Assembly: GCA_037447655.1 (NCBI GenBank)
Contig: JBBHKE010003374.1
Span: 119,292 to 183,291 of the forward strand
DNA length: 64,000 bases
Source: Zygnema cylindricum
Taxonomy: Eukaryota > Streptophyta > Zygnematophyceae > Zygnematales > Zygnemataceae
Direction: 5' to 3'
Made by a program: the position numbers and the translations under genes. Positions 11,001 to 23,076 of the stretch are shown here, piece after piece (positions within the stretch are counted from its first letter, which is position 1; each line of letters starts with the position of its first letter). A model generated the notes under the pieces. The model did not search any database. It was not told where the DNA came from and was given only the letters and a program-made list of their open reading frames with translations.

Positions 11001-12348
11001 TAGAAATAAAAAATCTAAAGGCTCATAATTGAATTCACTCAATGTTCTTTGTATATGCAGGTTGTGCCGTTTCGTACAATAGTTCGAACCCGTTTGGGTT
11101 TTTCTATTTTTTCTACGGGTTTCCCCCTAATGGGCCTACGTTCAAGACTAATGCAACAAAGAGTGTGGATGTGTGGCCCCCAGGAGGATCCATTAATCGA
11201 TGTAATGTCATTTGTAAGAATTACAAATGGGGTTTTGTTGTAGGCATTGGAAAATATTCCAACGACGCAAACTGTTATTGTCTCAAATCGGCGATGACTT
11301 ACGAACTCGGAGGAGATATCGAATACATGATTCATTTCTACAGTAAATCTTGTCCAAAGAAAAAAGGTGAGAAACTGAAAAATTATTTACACAGGATTTG
11401 GGGCATGAGTCTGGATATTCTCGGTATTTTTATTCTGTTTCACACATTTATTATTTTGACCTACTTTATGCTAATTCTGCTGAGCACTTTTCTCTGTTTC
11501 CTTCTTTTCCTGTTTCCTCTTTATATATTTTTATCTTTATTTCATTCTTTGATTCCTAATTCTTCTCTCCGTCCTGCTTTTTTCCTTTTTTCGCTATTTG
11601 GACCTCTTATAATACTAGATTTGTTCGCTTTGGTGCTATTTTCACTTGCTTTAATACTAAATCTGTTTTCCCTTTTTGACGACTTATCCCATCTTACGCC
11701 CCTTTTTTGTGAGATTTGCTGCACCGTTCATTTTTATTGGAGTTAGTGAAGATTTAACGTTTCATGTGGTATAAAAATTAAAAACACGAAAATTAATGCT
11801 GGAATTCCTAACTTATTTCGTGCCACTTGAATAGTATGTCATTGTTATCAACACGATTTTATGATTTTATGTTAAATAAAAAGTGAATGAAGCAACATCC
11901 TCAACTCTACTACACCGTGAATCGTTATTCGCGTAAAGGTTTCTTTAGCGTGTAGGAACAATTACCGTCATTTACGCTGATTGAGAATTTGGAAATTTTC
12001 AACGAAATCGTTAATTCTAATTAGGAATTAGGGTTTTTTTTAAATAGTGTGGATAATTCTATTTGAGAATAAAAAAAAAAAAAAAAGGTACCTTAAATAG
12101 CGTCCATTACGCCAATACCGATTCACGGTGTAGTGGTGTAAGGTGTAGCTCCTTACAGTCGAAAGCATTGCCCGCATTTCCTATTTTAATTGCCCCCGTT
12201 TCTTTTTGTTTTCTAACTTAAAGTTAGTTTCACTCTGTTTTTTTTTGTTATTTTCACCCTCTAATTTCTTCCAGGGCACCACCCCCCCGGAGTCGGAAAG
12301 CATCCCCCTGGTGTGGGAAAGCATCCCCCTGGTGTGGGGGGACACTGA
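8059..12348 (+). CDS. Secreted protein with two WSC-like cysteine-rich domains (7 exons)
   Basis: Exons: 8059-8140, 9395-9682, 9997-10023, 10378-10392, 10622-10648, 11061-11366 and 12275-12348 (TGA at 12346). All junctions are GT-AG in one phase, and the total is 819 nt, 272 residues. Exon 1 is a signal peptide (basic start, then a hydrophobic core ending CFASCGNAT). Exons 2 and 6 encode two related domains of about 100 residues. Each has an early Cys and NS(T/S) followed by P, a CGKLC or CNVIC pair, an ACYCL or NCYCL motif and a final K/S-x-CPK. This spacing resembles the WSC carbohydrate-binding domain of secreted or cell-surface proteins. Exons 3-5 encode the proline linker (APPPPHKK, GPPPP, RPPPPF). 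The last exon encodes a GVGKHPP repeat. WSC is inferred from cysteine pattern only; a cell-wall or extracellular role follows from that and the signal peptide. Confidence 0.75.
9139..9394 (+). repeat. 250-nt pyrimidine tract at the 3' end of WSC intron 1
   Basis: An almost unbroken CT tract (CTCTCTC, CCTCCTCC and similar blocks) ends exactly at the acceptor CCCAG before exon 2 (9395). Open frames on either strand here are low-complexity and are not genes. It serves as, or has grown from, the polypyrimidine tract. Confidence 0.8.
9727..9830 (+). repeat. Short telomere-like repeat patch in WSC intron 2
   Basis: Several degenerate TTTAGGG-like words (TTAGGGTTTTAG, TTTAGGGTTTGGGG) follow exon 2. 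It is a small version of the large block at 38100-41350. Confidence 0.55.
11910..12133. mobile_element. Small TIR element (MITE) in WSC intron 6
   Basis: The ends are CTACACCGTGAATCG and CGATTCACGGTGTAG, 224 bp apart. The inner sequence next to the ends, GTTATTCGCGTA, also recurs in relatives at 60354-60541, 58913, 59270 and 25588. The target duplication is unclear, so the superfamily is not assigned. Confidence 0.65.
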
Positions 12349-12890
12349 TGTGACAGATGTCGCGGGAGAGGGAGGTGGAGAGGGAGATAGGACAAAGAGG
12401 GAGGGAGGGAGGGACCAAGAGAAATAAGGATGAGGATAACGGGAGGGAAAGGGAGATAACATATATTATTTGTGTGAATAGGTCAGAAACAGAGGGAGAG
12501 GGAAAGCGAGGAACATTGATAGGGCGAGGGAGAGGGAGGGAGAGGGAGATGAGGGAGTGGAAGAGGGGGACATTGGAAGAGGGGGACATTTTTGGGGCTT
12601 TTGTATGTAAAACACCCATTTAATGTCCCTTTGTTCTTGAGAAAGATACGGATATAAAAACATATTTGCGTTTACAGAGCTCAAAGATGTAATTAATGTT
12701 GACGATGCGACCTTATTTGTCCACATTTTATAAAGTTATTTTATGAATATGCATTTTTGTTTATTTGCATTTCTTTTTTTTCAAATAAAGATGGTTGTCG
12801 GCGAGAATTTCAATTTTATAATACTTATCTCTCGTATTTTGAGGATCTTATTATCTGAAACAATATGGGTATACAGACTCGCGGCAAGTT
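12349..12890. other. Non-coding stretch after the WSC gene
   Basis: A purine-rich simple tract (GAGGGAGG, GGGAGAGG) fills about 12358-12595. AT-rich DNA follows, with AATAAA at 12785 as a possible polyadenylation signal. No gene is seen. Confidence 0.5.
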
Positions 12891-12894
12891 AGGA

Positions 12895-13960
12895 ATGTTT
12901 AAATAATGTTTATATTTGAAGTAATGTTTGTAAAACGTCTATATAATGTTTGTATTAATGTTTGCGTAATACTTGTATAATGTATATATATATGCAATGT
13001 TTATGTAATGATTATATAATGTTTGTGTATTATTGTGTAATGTTTACATAATGCTGATATAATGTTTATATAATGTTCATATAATGTTTTTGTAATATTT
13101 TGTAATGATTACATAATGCTGAGATAATAATGCTTATGTATTGTTTAGTGCAGTATTCATACTAAACGTCTATGACATAAAATACGGAACATGCGATGAT
13201 CAGTATTAACAGCTCACGATTTGAACTGTCAGTTTTTGACATAAGTAGAGCGTAGCGGCGGATAAATTTGTAGTTAACACGTGTCAAATTGCCTACAGCA
13301 CCGACGCGCACATAGCGACACATAGCTGACGTGGCAGTACGGTGTATAACGAAGGTTCCGTACCGATGATAAAGTCATGTCCAAAACGATTTGCATGGAG
13401 GATCGGGTCATTTTCCCACGCTTTTGATGACGTCAGATGCCGTGACAAAGCTCTTGACGTCCAAACAAAATACCGCACATGTTTTATCATATCATAAGAA
13501 TACCGCATGTATGATGTGTATACAAATTCTGTGTAAAAGGGTATAAAATGAGAAACATTACACAAGCATTACAGAAACAATTCAACCACATTACAAAGCA
13601 TTATAGAAAGACTTTATAAATATCTCAGAAACATTGTAAGAGCTTTGTATAAACATTACATAAACATTACATGAACATTATATATACATTATATAAATAT
13701 TTCACAAAAAGAAACAATATCACATAAATATTATATTAACACTTTAGGAACATTATATAAACTTTACATGAGTGTTATATAAACATTGTGTGAACTTTAA
13801 CTAAACATCACATCAATACTAAATAAACATCATACAAACATTTTATAAACATTACATCAACGTTATCAACATCAACTAAACATCACATCAACATTAGAAA
13901 ATATCACATCAACATGATATAAACATCAATCAACGATAAAGTAAAAATTATACGAACAAT
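12895..13960. mobile_element. Foldback-like structure with arms of short tandem repeats
   Basis: The left arm (about 12895-13140) is a run of degenerate TATAATGTTTRTA units. The right arm (about 13557-13960) is their reverse complement (CATTACATAAACATT). They flank a unique 0.4-kb centre. Long inverted arms made of short direct repeats are typical of foldback elements. Boundaries and target duplication cannot be fixed by eye. Confidence 0.5.
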
Positions 13961-14600
13961 AAGTAACCACTCCAAAAGCCGCTTGGGTGAAGAACTTTAG
14001 GGAAGTAAAATTCAAAATCGTGACAACACCTAGAAACTAATGACGGTGTCACAATATTCTCTCTACAATACAATAAAATGCATCATTGGGCGAATGTAAA
14101 ACAAAATTACCATTGACCGCAAGTAACAAGTGACGTTGCGAAGGTCCGATTGAGTCGCCAGTGTGCGGCCTTAATCTTTTTAGCGCAGCAACAACCACCT
14201 CTTCTTTTCCCACCACCTTTACCTACTACTCTAACACCTGGAAAATTGAGATGCGTAATTTTAGAAGAGGTGGCAATGAGAACTCCTCCAACACTTGAGG
14301 ATGCTTTTGAAGAGCTCTCTCGATTATTCATATAGATTTCACATATTTCATTGTAAACTCGCAAGTGTTATACTCTCTCAGAGGCATCCACTTTATTCCA
14401 ACTCTTGTACATTCTTTTTTGAGATTCTTTTGGTAGAACATGGAAAAACATTGCAGCTTTTGATAGAAGAATCTTTAGGAAACATTGTACTTCAATCGGG
14501 GCTCGCTTTAACTTTCGCCTTGAGGACCCTTTACTATGAATACATTTCTAAGCTGGCTAAACCTATATTTTCTATTAATCTGAATCCTATGCTTCTCCTA
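13961..14600. other. Non-coding stretch before copia element A
   Basis: Short open frames such as the one at 14295-14654 show no domain. The copia-like reading only begins at about 14600 in another frame. This part probably holds decayed element DNA. Confidence 0.35.
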
Positions 14601-14604
14601 AACC

Positions 14605-17283
14605 TATCTACTTTGGACTTGATCTTGTGCATATTGATTTATGTGGGGACGTGAAACCGGAGACGATTGGTGGAAACAAATATATTATGGTGGTGGTGGA
14701 CGACTTCTCTCGCTTCACATGGGTAATATTACTTAAACACAAATCCGAAGCATTTTTACGCTTTCAAGAGTGACATGTGATGGCCGAAAGGCAATGTGAG
14801 AGAAAGTTAAAATCTATTAGATCGGATAATGGAGGGGAATTTCTTGCTTTTGATCCTTATTGTAAAGAGTGGGGAATTTCTCATCAATGTACCGCATCTT
14901 ACTCACCGGAGTCTAATGGCGTTGCCGAGAGGAAAAATCGTACTCTTCAAGAGATGGTACGATCCATGGTACACGGACCCGGGAGGAGAAGTCATTTATG
15001 GGGCGATGCAATTTTAACGGCGAATTATATTTGCAATCGGCGAATTACATCGGTTTCGGGTGATACAAATCCGTATGAGTTGTGGTATGGGCGAAAGCCT
15101 ATTCTACACCACATTCGGATTTGGGGATGCCGTGCGTCGGTTTATATTCAAGCACAAAAGAGGAAGGGTAAGTTTGCATCGAGGAGTTGGAGTGGTTATT
15201 TCGTTGGATATAGTGAGAAAGGGAGTCTTTATCAAGTTTATGATCCGATTCAAAATATCATTGAGGAATCAAGAAATGTGGATTTTCACAAAGACTTATT
15301 ATCCACAATCTCTCGATCGGCTAAGCGAAATTCTAATCTTGACTTTCATGAAGAATTTGCAATCGGTGATCTTAATGACATTGAAGGTTCGGATTTGGAA
15401 ACTAAGCCGGAATCCACCTCCAATGTTAGAAGGGGGAAAGGAAAAATTGTGGAGAATGTTAATTTTGGTAACATTGGTAGTAGAGATTCACGGAGCGAAA
15501 ATTCCTGAATGTCTTCGGACACGAGGAAATCTTCATCTTCTAAATCATGTGAACCGAATGTTATTGAGGAAGAACTGGCGAGGGAGGAGAAAGAATTTGA
15601 GCCGAGGAAGAGTATGCGGGAAAATAGGGGTAAGAAACCGGCTCGTTTTTCTTTTGATGGTAAGGGGAATGTGGAGAATTTGTATTATTTTATTTCGGCG
15701 TAGAGGGAGGATGACTTTCTTTTATAGCAATCATTATGTGAAAATAAGCCGGGCGATCCACAATCGTATGTGGAAGCACGAAAATCATGCGATTGGGAGA
15801 AGCATTGGAAACCGACATGGGAGCGAGAACTTCAATCTATTATCGACAACCGTACGTTTGAGGAGGTAAGCCTACCGGAGGGTAAAAAGGCTATTGATGC
15901 GAAGTGGATTTTTAAAACCAAAACTGGTGCATCGGGGGAAGTAGTAAAACATAAGGCTCGACTAGTGTGCAAGGGCTTTCAACAAAGGGAGGGGATAGAT
16001 TATACGGAGACATATGCACCGGTTGTTAAATTTGATTCATTGAGGATAATTATTGCTATTGCCGCTGCCGGCAAAAAGCACATTCACCAAATGGACGTAG
16101 AGACGGCGTTTTTGAATGGTGACTTAGAGGAGGAGGTTTATATGAAATTTCCGGAAGGAGTAGTGTCGAAGGAGGGGAAGGTATGGCGGCTGCGAAATCC
16201 TTGTACGGACTAAAACAGGCACCGCGGACTTGGTATTTACGATTACACAAGGTCCTTACCGAATTTGGATTCGTACAAACAGTTTCAGACTCTGGAGTTT
16301 ACGTAAAAGGTGAGGGGGAAGATCAAATTATATTTTCTCTCTACGTGGATGATTTCTTGATGATATGTGACGAGTTGACGCGAATCGCGGAATTGAAGGA
16401 GTACCTACGTCTATATTTTAAAGTCACAGATTTGGGGGACGTACGATATATTCTTGGAGTGGAAGTTTTGAGGTACGATAATGGAGATATTAAATTGTCG
16501 CAAGCACAATATTGTAAAGAAGTACTAACAAAATTTGCTATGTTGGATTCTAAACCGGTTTTGACAGCACTATATTCCAAACTTCAATATCGCAAATTTG
16601 AGGAGGAGGAAACTGTCCACGTGCCCTATCGTGTGGCCGTTGGAAGTTTAATGTATTTAAGTGTGGCCACGCGACCAGACATTTCAGCCACAGTTTCTGT
16701 TGTGAGCCGATTTTGTCAGGCTCCTAAAAAGATTCATTGAGAGGCCGTGAAGAAGATATTTCGTAACCTTGCTGGTAAGGTCGAGATTGGCTTATTACTC
16801 CAATCTGGACGGACATCTTTGGAGTGCGTGGGATATCGTGACGCAGATTGGGGTGGAGATTTTGATACAGGAAAGTTAACGTCAGGATATGCTTTTGTCT
16901 TTGGTGGCTCGGCAATTTCTTGGAGTTTGCGACTCCAGCCAATAGTCGCTTTAAGTTCAACCAAAGCAGAGTATATGGCTGCGTGTCATACGTCTAAGGC
17001 GTCGATTTGATTTAAGGAACTACTTGGAGAATTAGGGATTTCAATTGGTTGAATGAAAATATTTTCTGACAACATGAGTTCGATGGCATAGGTGAAGAAT
17101 CTTGTCTTTCACAAAAGAACAAAACATATTAGGATTCAATGGCACTTCGTACGCGATTTGGTCAAAGCAAAGGAAATTGATTTTTTGTACGTTTCGACAT
17201 TGGAGGAAGCCGCGAATATGCTGACGAAAGCCGCGAGTCATGATGTACTTTTGAGGGGGAGACCTAAATTAGTATTGATGTGA
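14605..17283 (+). pseudogene. Ty1/copia element A: integrase, reverse transcriptase and RNase H, inactivated
   Basis: In order: the integrase core (VVVDDFSRFTW near 14690, RSDNGGEF near 14820, NGVAERKNRTL near 14920), a linker, reverse transcriptase (KARLVCKGFQQ near 15955, HQMDVETAFLNGD near 16085, YGLKQAPRTWY, and YVDD at 16342-16353) and RNase H (DADWGG, STKAEYMA, RTKHI). The order integrase before reverse transcriptase marks Ty1/copia. Breaks include TGA at 14771, 15506, 16738 and 17008, TAG near 15701, and a frameshift near 16196 just before YGLKQAP. Gag and protease are missing on the 5' side. Replication is not possible from this copy. Confidence 0.9.
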
Positions 17284-17307
17284 TGATTACAAGTTTGAGA
17301 GGGGGAT

Positions 17308-19149
17308 TGATGAGTCAAAGTTTGTAATCGGCCGTCGCGATCTGTCGCGTGGCCAGCTAGTTTGTCTTTTTCAGTCAAAGTTGTAGTCGGCCCTCGTGGT
17401 ATGTCGCGCGGCTAGCTAATTTGTCGTTACGTTAAGTTAATGGTCCCAAGTGGTTTAATGTAGTCGTGTAGTGGATTATAGTTTTGTGGTTTCGCGGAGA
17501 TTTAGTTTGACGACGACTAGTTTTTGTTTCTTTTGGTGTGTACGGTATGTAGGTTCGTTTTGTCTTTAGCTGGTTTTGACTGTACGTGTGAGTTGTACCG
17601 GCAGTTCTTTGTGTTTCGCTGTTGACACGTTTTGACTTATACGCACTTAGTGCGCACTATATGATTTGGGTTGATTTGTAGTTTGAAGTAGTGACGTCAC
17701 AATAAATGTACTATGTACTGCAATTTAGAGGGAGCAGGAAGTTAATCTTTTATGGGAGAAAATGTCTATGAAATATGTTGGCTTTTGTGGACAGTTCGTT
17801 CTCGTGTGAATTATGTGATTGCTTCCGCTGTAGTCTTGCACTCTGATTTTTTTTGTGTGAGATCCTATCAAGGGTGTCAACAAACTCCATACTAATTGCT
17901 CCATTCTAACAGAGTGTACCTCAACCTAAAAAACAATAAAAAAAAATAAAGACAGAATAAAAGTTAGACATATGTACGTACAGTAATCATGATATCAATA
18001 CTTATCGAAAAGGCTCGATGTCGATAATAATCAAATTTACAGTTTTAATGAATTTATTGAACTGGTGATCTTACTGTATAAAAACTGTAGATTATAACAC
18101 AAACACACACATACATAATTATAATAATTTCAATAAATAATAATAATAATGATAGGAAACCCACAAAAAAATGAGAATTTCGAAACAAAATTTCACAAAA
18201 AAAATTAAAAAAAATCTAAAATAAAATGATTCGTTAGCAAAACCTTGTCCCTCCCATATTAAGCATTTTGATCCTACCTTTGTTTTTTTTAAGTAAACGG
18301 GTGAAATTAATGTTGAAATACAATTAAGCATTTTTCACTACTTGTTCTTTTCTCAGATGCATTCTACACTACTTGTTGTTTCTACACTACTTTAGAGTCA
18401 TACTCGCTTCACGATTAGTTTTAGTAGTACGGTTTAGCGTCTTGTACTTTTAGTGGATTGTACATACTTTTGCTAGATTTGATGATTCTTAAAAGAATCT
18501 CTTTTATGTTGGGATGTTGTCATTTTGCGGCATTTTCGTGAAGCGTCATACCAACATTTATTTTTTGGACGTGAAGTGTCACGTCATCGTTTGAAATATG
18601 CGATGACGTTTCGCGACACTTTTTGAGACGTCCATGAAAGAAACATTCTATTTCGTTTCGCGTGACTTTTGTCTTTATGTACATGTTTTTGATTTTGCGT
18701 GCACGTGTATTCGTGAAGCGACACATGTTAAGTAAACGTTTGGAGTTTGGCGTTTAAAAAGAAGAAATCGCGTGGGCCTTCCTTCGTGGAACTTTCATTG
18801 CAGCATGCGACATTCAGCTAGGGACAAAGATTGTCGCTACGCTAAGTTCTGCTTGTCCTACCCCTGATGTCTGTTAGTGCAGAGTAGCGAGTATATTGAC
18901 AGCAATATGCACCTTAAGAATATTAATCTCATAGTATTAAATCTTAGAGGATTAATCTTGGATTAAGAGATTATTTGAAGAGGAGAGAGAGAAGAGAGAG
19001 AAGAGAGATGATGTAAAGAGGCTTCAGCCAAAAACACTTATAAATCTTTTTGGCTGAATATTCCTCTTTTATATTATGATCTTCTGTTGTGCAATGAATT
19101 ATGTTTTATGATTTGGTTTGAGCGAATGTCTTTTGCTTAAGATCCTAAA
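17308..19149 (+). mobile_element. LTR between copia elements A and B
   Basis: The left edge follows a polypurine tract (GAGAGGGGGAT) and begins TGATGAGTCAAAG. The right edge lies just before a primer-binding site. The segment would be A's 3' LTR and B's 5' LTR at once. At about 1.84 kb it may carry smaller insertions. Its right part has TATAAA at about 19039 and a GA-rich block at 18980-19010. The right border does not end in CA, so it is approximate. Confidence 0.55.
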
Positions 19150-19150
19150 A

Positions 19151-19164
19151 TTGGTATCAGTGGC
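19151..19164 (+). promoter_or_regulatory. Primer-binding site of copia element B
   Basis: TTGGTATCAGTGGC resembles TGGTATCAGAGC, the usual Ty1/copia primer-binding site complementary to initiator-Met tRNA. It sits directly between the LTR and Gag. Confidence 0.6.
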
Positions 19165-19477
19165 TCTGCTTCTGAGTTAGAGAGAAAAAAACAAGAATAG
19201 AAATACTCCTTCCCCCATGTCGACTTCGGAGAGAGCAAAAGAGTTCAATTTTCGGGTTCTCAATTTGAGGAGACTCGGAATACGGAGAAAAAATCCAAGG
19301 AAATGTTTGATACACTTATGAGATATGTAGATTACCGTTTTCAAACTCAACCGAGTTAGAGCAAAGAAAACACTTCCTTTCCAGCTGCTTATCCCTTTAG
19401 AGGAAGACCTAATGAGAGTGAGAGAAAAGAGAGGATTAGGACGGGAAAGCCGGAGATAGAAGAAGAAGAGTCTGAGT

Positions 19478-20826
19478 TTGACGAAGGATTGGAAAACGAA
19501 GAAAATTATAATATGTCAAGGAAATCCGTGGCCTTTAATGGCACCAATTATGCTATTTGGAAGAAATTTATTTCAAGCCAACTTATATTCAAGAAGCTTT
19601 GAAGGATTGTCAATAGAGAAGAGAAAATGCCACTCGAGAGTAAGGCACGTGCTCAATGGAGGTTGAAGGATATTGCGGCAACGAGCGGTTTGATGAAGAA
19701 TTGCACTTCTTCCATGCTTGATCATTTCGTAGCTCACGGCACTGCCCATGAGTGTTGACAAGCACTTGAGGAGCAATATGAGAAAGGCGTTGAGAACAAG
19801 GGTCAATATATTTATACGGACTTTATGAATTTTAAAATCAAACCAAAAGAAGTGATGGATGATGCCGTGAAGCGCTTCAACATTATAATCGAGCAATTAC
19901 TCAACAATGGCCGAGTTATTTTGGATGCGGATAAATTACGTGTTTTTCTTAACGCTTTACCGGACAAGCTTTCGCATCTTAAAGCTATTTTACGAGTGAA
20001 GGCAGATAACACTTTTGGATTCACCATCAATTTTATAAAAATGTCAGAAGGAACTCCATCGGTTTTTTCAAGTGGAGGAGGAGTTCTCAACTCTACTACT
20101 CCCAAAACCCCGGATCTTAAATATACCGATGGTAGAGAAAGTGGTAGAGGAGGCGGCCCGAGAGGTGGTGGCGGCCGAGGACACACGAAGGAGCAAGGCC
20201 GTCCACCGAAAGTCCCTTCAGATCTTTCCAATGTGACATGCTATCGGTGTAATTGGCTTGGACATTTGTCTTCCTCTTGTCCGGATAAGGACACACAATG
20301 TCATTTTTGTGGTAAGTGGGGGGCATACGAGCCCTCAATGTCATGCAAAGAGTGGAGATTCAAGTGGTGGAAGAGGAGGTAGAGAAGGTGATAGAGGCGG
20401 TCGAGGTGGCGGCCGAAGACGAGGCCGTGGTGGAGGTCGTGGTTATGGTAATGCAAATTATTTTGACTATGGTAATGAAACTGGTGATGTTTTTCCGGTT
20501 CTTAACTTTACCCTTGATTCGGTAAGTAGTGAAGAAAATTCGGAGAAGGAATGGATTATGAAACGGGGTTATCTCACCATCTTTGTACGGATGCCACCTT
20601 GTTTGATGACATGAGAGAACTTACGGTTCCAAAGTTTATTACGTTAGCAAGCAGCCATGTCATTTTGGTTGGAACGGTTGGCACTGTTCGGCTTGATCTC
20701 GTTTCATGGGACAATGATGGGAAAGAGAAATCAACGGAGTATCGTCTTTAAAACACTCTTTAAATTCCAGACGGTTCGGTCAATTTGTTAATTGTTCCAC
20801 AAATCCAACGGATTGGTGGAAGCTGT
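19478..20826 (+). pseudogene. Ty1/copia element B: Gag and start of protease, truncated
   Basis: A Gag reading starts near 19500 (FNGTNYAIWKKF) and continues through the UBN2-type Gag region. A Gly/Arg-rich stretch follows, then a zinc knuckle CX2CX4HX4C at 20239-20280. A second knuckle (CHFCGKWG...) begins near 20300 but is broken by a frameshift in the G-run at 20318-20323. A protease-like GLSHHLCTD block follows near 20565, also out of phase. In-frame TGA codons lie at 19600 and 19756. The element stops at about 20826, where another repeat has inserted; integrase and reverse transcriptase are lost. Confidence 0.85.
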
Positions 20827-21790
20827 AGAAATTAATGGTACATTTTTAGTATTTTCTAGGTCTAAATAGAAATATAGAAAGAAGCCGAGGCAGTCTACCT
20901 CTAACTTCTCTCTCCAAACTCTCAAACTTGTCGCAGTCACTGAGAAATTGGAGAGGGAGCTAGAGCCATGGCTACCTAGGCTATCCAGAGGTTTACGGGA
21001 AATTTATATAAGTTAAAGGGTTTATTTTATCTAAAATATATGTGCCGGCCGCAGGATTTGATCCCTGTACCTACCGGCCGGCAGACAGCAGATAGCCGGT
21101 AGCCTTAGCCGTTAAGTCTAGGACTAGTGTTACGTAGTATATAGTTTGATATTTATTTTAACATGTATGCGTAGGATTAATCATTTAACTGTAATTTATT
21201 ACGGGATACATAGATCCGGTAATGTGTAAAGTACGGATTACGGTACGGACAGAAAATCAATACCGCGCATTTATTTCTTAATTGAAACGAATGCCGCGCA
21301 AGTATTTATTACGGCTACGATTAAATCCTGATTTAATCGGACGGCCGGAATTAGCGCCGAGATCGCGGAAGAAGATTTCGGCGGTTTGTGGCCATCGCCA
21401 CATCGGATGACACGTGGCGAAATTACATTGGATCGTGGAATCTCCGGAGATTATGGCACCGAATCCGGATATGACATGTGTCGACATTTAGGCCATGTCG
21501 TACAATGTCCGTACCTAAAGTACACCGGCAGCTGTACTTTTGCGTACGGAACTGTATTCTGATTGGTTCCGTACATCAGTAGATAGAGTCTGTGAGAGAG
21601 ATAGGACTTAGAAAAATTAGGAGATAAGACCCTCTCTCCCAGAGAGCTTCTGTACAAAAGGTCAACTTTGACCCTCCATAACTTACTACTCAAGGGAGCA
21701 CCTTGAGCAAATTCAGAGATTCTTTTTGCTATCGAGTCAGGGGAGTCTTGCCTTCACAAGGGTGCAGGTGGTCAAGGTTTTTGTCTGCCA
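20827..21790. mobile_element. LTR-like dispersed repeat, copy 1 (interrupts copia B)
   Basis: It begins TGTAGAAATTAATGG inside the copia protease region. It shares ordered blocks with 29655-30620: a CAGTCACTGAG block, a GCCATGGC block, 'ggatttgatccctg', then 'taggactta...cctctctccc', 'caactttg', 'ctcagggg/ctcaagggagca' and 'gattctttttgc'. A short piece of the same start is at 882-952. The TG start and regular length suggest an LTR, but a matching partner LTR was not fixed. Confidence 0.5.
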
Positions 21791-21964
21791 GGGTGGCAGT
21801 TATTTTAATCATACTTCGGTTCAGCCAGAATTTGCAGATGAAGAGGAAAAACTCATCGATAATGATGTAATTTTGTGGTCAATATTGACCCACAGAATGA
21901 GAATCCTATGAAAATCCTCTAAAATAATATTTTCCCCTTCCTCTTTCACATTGAATAAGTGCCA

Positions 21965-22215
21965 CCCAGGCACAAAAATATTCAAACTACCCTCACCCCT
22001 AAGAGGATAAGACTCCCTTCGTTCAACCACAAAAAAAATAAGTGAATTCCCAGGCACAAAAATATTCAAACTACCCTCACCCCTAGGAGGATAAGACTCC
22101 ATTGGTTCAACCACAAAAAGAATAAGTGAATTCCCAGGCACAAAAATATTCAAACTACCCTCACCCCTAGGAGGATAAGAATCCCTTGATTCAACCACAA
22201 AAAGAATAAGTGAAT
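21965..22215 (-). repeat. Three-copy 87-bp tandem repeat, open on the minus strand
   Basis: Three units of about 87 bp are 90% or more alike by eye. On the minus strand the frame stays open through all three (21821-22279, 152 codons) and encodes a 29-residue repeat containing YPPRGEGSLNIFVPG. There is no homology to a known family. The frame is preserved because the unit is a multiple of three, so coding is not proven. Confidence 0.7.
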
Positions 22216-22279
22216 TTGTCCCCTTGGACATCAACTTCTCCCTTTCCAAAGTTTGGCCTTTATACAGATGCTCTCTCAA

Positions 22280-23076
22280 AGAGAGACGGCTATCTCTTTG
22301 TTTTCCTAAGTCCTAAATCCCTTTCTAAACTCCTCTATACTTTTTTACTCCACCAATCACAAGACTATACTGTATAAAAGGTACTAGTCTCGTGGTACCT
22401 TTCGTACGGTCTATGTACAACGTAACCATGGAGCGGACGCCTGTCTCCTCTAGAGGCGTTCTCATGTTCTCCAAGGATTGCGCTTCTCAATAATACTATG
22501 CCACGTGTCATTTGGTGATGCCTCGCCCATAAACTGCTAAGACGACCATTCCCCGAAGTCGGCTTAAATGTTGACCGTCCGATGTAGACAGGTTTTTCTT
22601 GTTTGCCGTTGAAATATATGTTTGTTTCATTTATTTAGTGCGGTTCTTATATGTATATGAAATCTAAAATGTTTCTATGTCATAGCGACGGTAGCTTCAA
22701 TAATATAGATTAGTCAACTTGTATCTCTACAATATATTTTCAAACCTATATGCTTTCAACAATCTTCTACGACTTATCGGTTAGAGTTGATGGCTACGCC
22801 TAGCTCTGCCGGTACTAGGTTCAAGTCTTGACGGACTCACCTTTTTGGTAGAGTGACTTGTGTCACTCTCTCTTCCTACCTGCCTTCGCAGGCAGCCATG
22901 GTTCTCTATCTTTTTACTAATCTTTAGTGACGGCAACAAGTGTGGGGATCTAAGAAGGAGATCAAAGAGTAGTTATCATACGAATAAACACTCTTAATTT
23001 ATATTACTTATCTTTCATCAATTTAGACCTAAATAAGACTAGAAAAATATTAACATGAAAATACATTAATCTCATC
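22280..23076. other. Non-coding, probably LTR of copia element C
   Basis: AT-rich DNA with no gene. On the minus strand the copia C internal region ends in a polypurine tract followed by TGATGAGATTAATG, starting at 23077 and running leftwards. Part of this stretch is thus likely its 3' LTR. Confidence 0.4.

Noticed and set aside
14605-20826. Alternative genetic code with TGA as Trp
   Set aside because: LKR/SDH uses TGG for Trp and the WSC-like gene ends with TGA; the copia elements also have frameshifts, so decay explains the stops.
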